Assembly (NCBI GenBank): GCA_964554795.1
Contig: CAZKQB010000060.1
Coordinates: 1-10,977, forward strand
Direction of reading: 5' to 3'
Source of the DNA: SFHK01 sp964554795
GTDB taxonomy: Bacteria; Bacillota; Clostridia; Christensenellales; Aristaeellaceae
Length of the DNA: 10,977 nt
This document shows, in pieces, positions 5,877 through 10,977 of this stretch (positions within the stretch are counted from its first letter, which is position 1; every line of letters begins with the position of its first letter). Position numbers and translations under genes: made by a program. Under the pieces are notes generated by a model. That model worked only from the letters and a program-made list of their open reading frames with translations. It ran no database searches and was not told the origin of the DNA.

Positions 5877-6710
5877 TCAGCGCCAGTATTCCGGCGGAGC
5901 CCAGCCGCGGTGCATGGAGCCGTTTGAGAGCGTATAGTCAAACAGCAGCCAGCCGTTTTCCGTAAAGAAGCCCTTTACGCTGGAGCCCGAAGGAACGGCC
6001 TCGTATTCGGAGCGCGCGTAGTTGTAGCCCGGGCCGTAATACACACACAGACTCTCCGTGATGGTCGCCTGGAAGGAACTCTCCTTGCAGGCAGGCAGGT
6101 CGTCGTACAGCGTCAGGCGCTTGGTTGGGGTGTACAGGCGGTAGAGGCTGTTTTTGTATGAAAATTCGATATACGCCCAGTACACGGAGTTCTTTTCAAA
6201 CGTCTGGTAATACGCCACCGGGTCGATCGACTGCGGGAAGGAGGATACATTGACGTAACTCAGGCCGGGGCCGGAGCGAGTGGAGATTCTCTGGTTCGGG
6301 TCGGCGGTTTTTGCGCTGAAGGTAAAGGGATTCTCGCCGGATGTGTACGACGGCTCCCACGAGGATGAGGAATCCTCCCAGGAGGACGAGCCCCGCCCGT
6401 TCGGGAAGCAGAAGTACTTGCTGCTGTAGCGGGGCAGCTTTGAAAGATACTCCTCGCTCATGTAGCCAAGGTGATTGTCGTACGCCACGCAGGTGTATAG
6501 ATCCATCGTGGCAATGTACAAAACAACCTCGCCCGCAGGCACGTAGGTCAGAACGTATCCGCCCCCGCGCTCGTAGGATGCATACAGCGGCGCGGCGTAG
6601 CAGTTTCCTACCAGCATTTCGTCGCCCGCCTCCAGCGTTTCAGCAAGCGCGGGTGACAGGCAGGTGCAGAGCGTCAAAAGCGCCAGCATAAGAGCCGTCC
6701 ATTTTTTCAT
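5877..6710 (-). CDS. Secreted protein with SH3-like domains
   Basis: This encodes a 277-residue exported protein of unknown role. A signal peptide occupies residues 1-23 (MKKWTALMLALLTLC... with ALA before E24) and looks like a signal peptidase I site rather than a lipobox. Three divergent bacterial SH3-like modules can be read: about 33-92 (from NCYAAPLYAS to GYMSEEYLSKL), 140-201 (RISTRSGPGLSYVNV to KRLTLYD) and 214-275 (ATITESLCVYYGPGYNYARS to HRGWAPPEYW). The RSGPG and YYGPGYNY turns are typical of SH3b repeats. A Ser/Trp-rich linker lies at 107-122. No catalytic domain is present. Such proteins often bind cell wall, but that is inference. The ATG at 6710 is chosen because GGGAGGAA lies 6 to 8 bases upstream and the signal peptide begins there. 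The frame is open upstream without protein-like character. Confidence 0.82.
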   Translation of the reverse strand: MKKWTALMLALLTLCTCLSPALAETLEAGDEMLVGNCYAAPLYASYERGGGYVLTYVPAGEVVLYIATMDLYTCVAYDNHLGYMSEEYLSKLPRYSSKYFCFPNGRGSSSWEDSSSSWEPSYTSGENPFTFSAKTADPNQRISTRSGPGLSYVNVSSFPQSIDPVAYYQTFEKNSVYWAYIEFSYKNSLYRLYTPTKRLTLYDDLPACKESSFQATITESLCVYYGPGYNYARSEYEAVPSGSSVKGFFTENGWLLFDYTLSNGSMHRGWAPPEYWR

Positions 6711-6811
6711 GTGTAGTTCCTCCCGTTCTTTTCTGTGTTCCCCGGCCCATGAGCAGTGCCTCACGGGGAGCCTTACACAATATTGACGCATTCTTCCATT
6801 TCTTTGTTCCA

Positions 6812-6829
6812 ACGAATTTGCAATTTCGT
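6812..6829. promoter_or_regulatory. 18-bp imperfect palindrome, possible operator
   Basis: ACGAATTTGCAATTTCGT is symmetric at 8 of 9 position pairs. It lies about 100 bases upstream of the SH3-protein start and 215 bases upstream of the downstream promoter -35. Size and symmetry fit a dimeric repressor site, but no regulator gene is visible in the window. Confidence 0.35.
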
Positions 6830-6835
6830 CGCACG

Positions 6836-6862
6836 CGCGCAACCGTTCCTGTACGGTGCGCG
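6836..6862. repeat. Bulged GC-rich hairpin
   Basis: CGCGC-A-ACCGT (6836-6846) pairs with ACGGT-GCGCG (6853-6862): ten base pairs with one bulged A and a 6-base loop. There is no T-run on either side, so it is not a terminator. Confidence 0.5.
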
Positions 6863-6921
6863 GTTTCCTTAACAGGCTTGTCTGCGGGAGGCGTCCTTCC
6901 GGGGGGCGCCGCGTGCAAGCG

Positions 6922-6985
6922 CCGAGCTTCGTCCCTTCATGTTCCGCTGCCGGGGAGAAGGAGCAGGGGGCGGTCTGAAGCTCGG
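6922..6985. repeat. Wide-spaced inverted repeat
   Basis: CCGAGCTTC (6922-6930) and GAAGCTCGG (6977-6985) are perfect 9-base inverted arms with 46 bases between. Function unknown. The right arm lies about 60 bases upstream of the -35 of the peptide-binding protein promoter. Confidence 0.45.
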
Positions 6986-7043
6986 TGAAGGCTCGTCCGT
7001 GCCATTCTTTTGTGTGCCGTCGAACTCTTTTTACGTCAAACGG

Positions 7044-7072
7044 TTGACAGCGAATAAAAATCATGCTATCAT
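7044..7072 (+). promoter_or_regulatory. Strong promoter of the peptide-transport operon
   Basis: A perfect -35 TTGACA (7044-7049) is followed after exactly 17 bases by TATCAT (7067-7072), which also has an extended TG-n element (TGC at 7064-7066). Transcription should start near 7079, giving a leader of about 100 bases. Confidence 0.85.
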
Positions 7073-7107
7073 TGTACAGTCTTTAAATCTATGCGGTTTT
7101 TCGCGTG

Positions 7108-7137
7108 ACAATGCAATTTCTGGCATTGTGAATTGCA
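7108..7137 (+). promoter_or_regulatory. Leader with mutually exclusive stems
   Basis: ACAATGC (7108-7114) can pair with GCATTGT (7123-7129), or TGCAATT (7112-7118) can pair with AATTGCA (7131-7137). The two 7-bp stems share bases 7112-7114 and cannot form together. AAAA follows the second stem, not Ts, so neither is an intrinsic terminator. They could affect mRNA stability or bind a regulator. Confidence 0.4.
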
Positions 7138-7180
7138 AAAAGCCCGCTGAAGGTTTAGAAAAAAAGTGGAGGAGATCATC

Positions 7181-9703
7181 ATGAACAAAACCCTGAAGTC
7201 CGTTCTCTCGGTCGTTTTGTGCTTGGTGCTTGGCATGAGCATGCTCGTCACCGCTTCTGCCGAGTCCGCTGCCCCCAAGCAGGCAGAGTACAATACCACC
7301 ATTACGACCATGCCCAGCAACTGGAATGAGTTCACCTATACGGACAACAACGACACCAATATCATCAACTACATCACCTCGAGCTTCTGGACCTACGACT
7401 ACAAGTTCGAGGATGACAAGAAGTTCAACGAGGACGGCTCCATCAATAAGGATGGCATCGTTCCCGGTGCTTTCTCCGTCAAATACAACGCCGCCACGAA
7501 GCTGGAGGACGTGACTGCTACCGTTGACGCCAAGTGGGGCTACACCGATGAGCAGAAGGAATCCGGCGGCTACGCCTGGAAGATCACCCTGCGCGACGAC
7601 CTGAAGTGGGATGACGGCACCGCCATCACCGCGGAGGATTTCGAGTATTCCATGAAGGAGATTCTGAATCCTGACTTCATGAACTTCCGCGCCAATAGCT
7701 ACTACGATACCCTGATGATCAAGAATTCCAAGAACTACTTCAACCAGAACATGGAAGGCATCTATGATACCCTCGGCTCCAAGGGCTATGCCTCCGTTCA
7801 GGCAGCGATTGACGCCGGCGAAACGCTGTATGTCAACTGCTGGAATCTCTGGGGTGCCAGCGGCTACACCGATGCAGAGGGCAACGAGTGCCCCGAGTAC
7901 GTAGCCATCACCGATGAAACCGAGTACAGCGACGCGGAAGGTAACGACGCCTTCTCCGGCAAGTACCTGTATGACAACTATGCTGCTTACCTTGAGCCCG
8001 GCACTGGCCACGATGCCACCATCTACTCCGAAAACACGGAGCGCGATGTCGCTTGGGATAAGGTCGGCGTTTACGCCATTCCCGAGGAAAACGCAATTGT
8101 TGTGTGCCTGGACAAGGCCTACTCCTTCCTGAAGGAGGATGGCAGCCTGTCCGTTTGGGCTCCCTACTACCTGGGCAGCCTGCCGCTGGTTGAGAAGGTA
8201 AAGTACGAGGAAAACAAGGTTGAGCCCGCTGGCGGTGCTACGCTGTGGACCTCCACCTACAACTCCTCTCTCGAATCCACTGCCAGCTGGGGCCCCTACA
8301 AGCTGGCTGAGTTCGAAGCTGGCTCTCACTACAAGCTCGTCAAGAACGAGAACTGGTTCGGCTGGAACATGGAAGAGTACAAGAACCAGTACAACATCAC
8401 CGCGATGAACGTTCGCAAGGTTGAAGAGTTCGCCACCAAGTGGATGGGCTTCCTGAACGGAACCTATGACGACGCTTCCCTGCAGTCTGAGAACGTTGCG
8501 GACTACATTGATTCCAAGTACGTTTCCTTCACGTCCTCCTCGACCGGTACCTTCGGCATGCAGCTGTTCTCCGACCTGAAGGTTCTCAAGAACAGCGCCA
8601 ACAACAACGGCATTCTCGCCATTCAGGAATTCCGTCAGGCGTTCAACCTGGCTCTGAACCGCAGCGACGTTGTTGAGAAGATCTGGCCCGGCACCACGAT
8701 CCCCTGCTTCGGCCTGCTGAACGTTGCCTACTACTACGACATCGAGAACTCCGCTGACCTCGAGGACGGCGGCCAGTACCGCAACTCCACCATCGCCAAG
8801 GAAGGCATCCTGCGCGCCTACGGCTACACTCAGGACGAGGACGGCTTCTGGGCCACCGGCGATCTGTCCGGCATGGATACGGACGAGGCCTACGAGACCC
8901 TGACCGGCTACAACCCCATCGTTGCCAAGGAAAAGATGAAGGAAGCCATCGCCATCCTGAACGCGGATCCCGAGAAGTATGGCTATGATTCCACCAAGAA
9001 CATCACGCTGGTTTACGGCTCCTCCGTTGACAACGACAAGCAGCGCTTCCGTGCCGACTACGTGCAGGAGGTTCTGGATGGCCTGACCGAAGGCACCGAG
9101 CTGGAAGGCAAGATCGACATCGTGTTCGACGCCTCCGCTGGCGCTCAGTGGGCGGAAGCCTTCCGCAGTGGCTCGACTCAGATCGGCTTCGGCTACGGCT
9201 TCTCCGGCAACCCGTTCAACCCCTACAATATGGTTGGTGCCTTCGTTGATCCCGCTGAGGATCTGAACTACCACCAGTATTGGGACACCACCGCCGTCGA
9301 TATGACGCTCACCATGCCGGAGGGCGAATATCAGGGCGCTGGCGAGACCATCACCATGAGCGTTCGCGACTGGTATTACTGCCTGAATGGCTGGGCCGAG
9401 GTCAAGGGCGCCGTGCAGAACTACAACTGGGATGCCGGCTTTGCTCCCACCGAGGCGCGCCTGATGATCCTCTCCGCTCTTGAAGAGATGGCCATCAAGG
9501 AGTCCCGTTCCGTCATGCTGATCGCTGAGAGCGGCGGATCCTTCCTGAGCGCCAAGTTCTCCAACTTCACCGAGGAAGAGAACTACTTCATGGGCTTCGG
9601 CGGATTCCAGTACATGGAAGTCAACTACACCGACGAGGAGTGGACTGATTTCGTTGCTGCCAACAACAACGATCTGTCCTCCGAGTACAAGAAGTCCGAA
9701 TAA
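7181..9703 (+). CDS. Peptide ABC transporter substrate-binding protein (SBP family 5)
   Basis: This 840-residue extracellular binding protein of the OppA/DppA type (SBP_bac_5) captures peptides or similar solutes and hands them to the permease encoded next door. A signal peptide spans about 1-27 (MNKTLKSVLSVVLCLVLGMS to ASA). Family motifs are the strand-helix YAWKITLRDDLKWDDGTAIT plus AEDFEYSMKEILNP (131-164), ASWGPYKL (368-375), the helix FRQAFNLALNRSDVVE (484-499) and YGFSGNPFNPYN (672-683). It is much longer than the usual 500-600 residues. Extra sequence seems to lie around 170-300 and in the second lobe. C14 is not in a lipobox, which is odd for a Gram-positive binding protein. The ATG at 7181 has GGAGGAG 6 bases upstream and is preferred over GTG at 7166, which overlaps that site. 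The ligand cannot be told from sequence. Confidence 0.9.
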   Translation: MNKTLKSVLSVVLCLVLGMSMLVTASAESAAPKQAEYNTTITTMPSNWNEFTYTDNNDTNIINYITSSFWTYDYKFEDDKKFNEDGSINKDGIVPGAFSVKYNAATKLEDVTATVDAKWGYTDEQKESGGYAWKITLRDDLKWDDGTAITAEDFEYSMKEILNPDFMNFRANSYYDTLMIKNSKNYFNQNMEGIYDTLGSKGYASVQAAIDAGETLYVNCWNLWGASGYTDAEGNECPEYVAITDETEYSDAEGNDAFSGKYLYDNYAAYLEPGTGHDATIYSENTERDVAWDKVGVYAIPEENAIVVCLDKAYSFLKEDGSLSVWAPYYLGSLPLVEKVKYEENKVEPAGGATLWTSTYNSSLESTASWGPYKLAEFEAGSHYKLVKNENWFGWNMEEYKNQYNITAMNVRKVEEFATKWMGFLNGTYDDASLQSENVADYIDSKYVSFTSSSTGTFGMQLFSDLKVLKNSANNNGILAIQEFRQAFNLALNRSDVVEKIWPGTTIPCFGLLNVAYYYDIENSADLEDGGQYRNSTIAKEGILRAYGYTQDEDGFWATGDLSGMDTDEAYETLTGYNPIVAKEKMKEAIAILNADPEKYGYDSTKNITLVYGSSVDNDKQRFRADYVQEVLDGLTEGTELEGKIDIVFDASAGAQWAEAFRSGSTQIGFGYGFSGNPFNPYNMVGAFVDPAEDLNYHQYWDTTAVDMTLTMPEGEYQGAGETITMSVRDWYYCLNGWAEVKGAVQNYNWDAGFAPTEARLMILSALEEMAIKESRSVMLIAESGGSFLSAKFSNFTEEENYFMGFGGFQYMEVNYTDEEWTDFVAANNNDLSSEYKKSE

Positions 9704-9744
9704 TTCAGGATTCCTTAGTCCCCTGGATTAGATGACTGCGAACG

Positions 9745-9776
9745 GCGGTGAGCCCAGGCGCTCACCGCTTGTTTGC
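9745..9776 (+). terminator. Stem-loop after the binding-protein gene, likely partial terminator
   Basis: GCGGTGAGC (9745-9753) pairs perfectly with GCTCACCGC (9760-9768) over a 6-base loop, followed by TTGTTTGC. The stem can be extended by GCGAAC (9738-9743) with GTTTGC (9771-9776). The tail is only moderately T-rich. Leaky termination here would give more binding protein than permease. Confidence 0.6.
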
Positions 9777-9822
9777 AGCATAAGCGGTTGAATTTCTCAA
9801 TCAGGTATCTTCCATTGTGACA

Positions 9823-9839
9823 AATCGGTGCCACCGATT
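9823..9839. repeat. Small hairpin in the binding protein-permease gap
   Basis: AATCGGT (9823-9829) and ACCGATT (9833-9839) form a perfect 7-bp stem with a 3-base loop (GCC). It could be an operator-like palindrome or an RNA hairpin. Confidence 0.45.
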
Positions 9840-9897
9840 GTAGCAATTACGAACTGGACTGTTACGAAGATGAATAATCCAAGCGACCGATTCTATC

Positions 9898-9934
9898 AAG
9901 GCTGCAATGGCAGCTTTTGGATGCTTCAAGCATC
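9898..9934 (+). repeat. Two consecutive hairpins before the permease gene
   Basis: AAGGCTGC (9898-9905) pairs with GCAGCTTT (9910-9917) with one G-T wobble and loop AATG, trailed by TGG. Just 3' of it, GATGCT (9920-9925) pairs with AGCATC (9929-9934) over a 3-base loop. Neither has a proper T-tail. Confidence 0.4.
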
Positions 9935-10042
9935 AGGTTAACGGCGGCGCACAGATTTACTCTTCACGCAGAGCCCGCAATCAGCTGCTATTTGGCTCAG
10001 ACACTATAGAATAGAAAACAACACAACAGAGGAGAAAAACCT

Positions 10043-10977
10043 ATGTATATGTTTAAATATGTGTCGAAGCGCTTGGGTTTGATGCTGCTCACGTTTAGCA
10101 TCATCTTTACGATGTGCTTTGTACTGATCAAGCTTCTGCCCATTCCGACAACCGCGCTGCCCGGGCAAGACCCGGAGATCGTGATGAAAACGCTGGAGGG
10201 CCGCGGATGGATTACCAACATCCGAGAGGGCGCCAATGGCGTGTGGAAATACGACAGAGTGCCGATCATGTACCAGTTCGGTATTTACATCAAGCGAATC
10301 GTGACCCAGGGCGATTTCGGTATCGCTACCACCTATGGCGAATACCTCAACAAGAACATCTGGAATGTATTTGTAACGCATCTGCCTCCCACGATTCTGA
10401 TCAATATTTACTCCACCCTGATCGGCGTGCCGATCGGCCTGGCTTTGGGTATCATTGCCGCCCTAAAGAAGAACAAGTGGCAGGATCAGCTGATCAATAT
10501 CGTCATCATTCTGCTGATTTCCTTCCCCTCCATCGTGCTGGCACTGCTGATTCAGTACGTGTTCTGCTTTAAGCTGGGCTGGTTCCCGTTAACCATGTCC
10601 GTCAGTAATGATTACTTCTCATGGCCGGTGTTCCGTTCCATGCTGCCGGCCGTATTTGCGCTGTGCCTGGGCTCCATTGCCGGTTATGCACGCTACACCC
10701 GAGCGGAGCTGTCCGAGGTTCTGACCGGCGAATTCATGCTGCTTGCGAGAACCAAGGGCCTTACCAAGCGGCAGGCCATTTACCGGCACGCGATGCGCAA
10801 CTCCATGGTTGTCATTTTCCCCTCGATTCTGAGCGAGTTCATTTCCGTTCTGTCGGGTTCGCTGATCATTGAAAAAATGTTCGCTATTAACGGCGTGGGC
10901 GGTCTGTACCTGAACTCCATCACCTTCCAGGATTATGACTTCTTCATGCTGTTGTCCGGCTTCTACACCTTGGTCAG
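10043..10977 (+). CDS. Peptide ABC transporter permease (DppB/OppB type), 3' truncated by window
   Basis: This open frame runs 311 codons to the window edge with no stop. It encodes a binding-protein-dependent permease of the DppB/OppB type, one of the two membrane subunits of a peptide importer. The N-terminus MYMFKYVSKRLGLMLLTFSI leads into helix 1 (about 11-31). An extracellular loop follows with GDFGIAT (90-96). Then come the transmembrane core (helices near 113-140, 149-176 and 197-215) and the EAA loop: ELSEVLTGEFMLLARTKGL (222-240), then RHAMRNSMVVIFP (248-260). This loop couples to the ATPase. The sequence FINGVGG-like motif appears as MFAINGVGGLY (279-289). The ATG at 10043 has AGAGGAG 8 bases upstream. 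The second permease and the ATPase subunits probably follow beyond the window. Confidence 0.93.
   Translation, partial: MYMFKYVSKRLGLMLLTFSIIFTMCFVLIKLLPIPTTALPGQDPEIVMKTLEGRGWITNIREGANGVWKYDRVPIMYQFGIYIKRIVTQGDFGIATTYGEYLNKNIWNVFVTHLPPTILINIYSTLIGVPIGLALGIIAALKKNKWQDQLINIVIILLISFPSIVLALLIQYVFCFKLGWFPLTMSVSNDYFSWPVFRSMLPAVFALCLGSIAGYARYTRAELSEVLTGEFMLLARTKGLTKRQAIYRHAMRNSMVVIFPSILSEFISVLSGSLIIEKMFAINGVGGLYLNSITFQDYDFFMLLSGFYTLV

Larger units (their letters stand above)
6711..7180. other. Long divergent intergenic region
   Basis: These 470 bases separate the SH3-protein gene (-) from the peptide-binding protein gene (+). I see no gene here. It holds an imperfect palindrome (6812-6829), a bulged hairpin (6836-6862), a 9-base inverted repeat with a wide spacer (6922-6930 with 6977-6985), the + strand promoter (7044-7072) and a structured leader. 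No convincing minus-strand promoter was found. Confidence 0.6.
9704..10042. other. Intergenic region between binding protein and permease
   Basis: These 339 bases are noticeably less GC-rich than the genes around them. They contain four stem-loops (9745-9776, 9823-9839, 9898-9917, 9920-9934) and no gene that I can support. A TATAGA or TAGAAT sequence at 10005-10012 resembles a -10 element, but I see no matching -35 at the right distance. Confidence 0.6.

Noticed and set aside
6711..7064. N-terminal extension of the SH3 protein by 118 codons
   Set aside because: The extension is Arg-rich, non-protein-like, and would bury an obvious signal peptide that has its own ribosome binding site.
7061..9274. 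A 737-codon open frame on the minus strand opposite the peptide-binding protein gene
   Set aside because: It is an antisense shadow. The + strand gene has signal peptide, promoter, ribosome binding site and family motifs. The antisense product is a low-complexity Val/Gly/Leu-rich protein with no family features, explained by codon bias that avoids TTA, CTA and TCA.
1..10977. CRISPR array, tRNA or rRNA gene, transposase, phage gene, toxin-antitoxin pair
   Set aside because: I looked for regularly spaced repeats, cloverleaf-like ends and the usual protein motifs and saw none.

Overview
The window looks like chromosomal DNA from a GC-rich member of the Clostridia (Bacillota), possibly a gut lineage. 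This is inferred from strong AGGAGG-type ribosome binding sites at every gene, the rpsB-tsf-pyrH order, and the style of the DraG-like hydrolase, SH3-type secreted protein and peptide transporter proteins. I cannot place it to a genus from sequence alone.

Layout. Positions 1-184 hold no gene that I can support, only a GC-rich inverted repeat. An AI-2E/PerM family membrane protein (185-1198, +) converges on an ADP-ribosylglycohydrolase (1533-2918, -). The gap between them (1199-1532) is unusual. It carries a diverged second copy of the 3' end of the AI-2E gene, a pair of abutting inverted repeats inside a very small open frame, and the hydrolase terminator. The hydrolase is divergent from a translation and nucleotide operon: rpsB (3220-3954), tsf (3991-4917) and pyrH (4993-5712). 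This operon is driven by a good sigma-A-type promoter at 3070-3098. The usual next gene, frr, is absent. pyrH instead converges on a secreted SH3-domain protein (5877-6710, -), with a strong bidirectional terminator between them.

A 470-bp divergent intergenic region follows, with several inverted repeats and an excellent promoter (7044-7072). It leads into a peptide-transport operon: a large solute-binding protein (7181-9703) and, after a 339-bp gap with four stem-loops, a DppB/OppB-type permease (10043 onward) that runs off the window. The hairpins between binding protein and permease fit the usual need for more binding protein than permease.

Most of the window is housekeeping or ordinary transport. 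I see no phage, insertion sequence, CRISPR array, tRNA or rRNA. The features most worth a second look are the duplicated repeat module at 1108-1445, the mutually exclusive stems in the peptide-binding protein leader, the hairpin-rich gap before the permease, the cysteine cluster in EF-Ts, and the apparent lack of a lipobox on the binding protein. I do not see convincing evidence for a new defence or mobile system.
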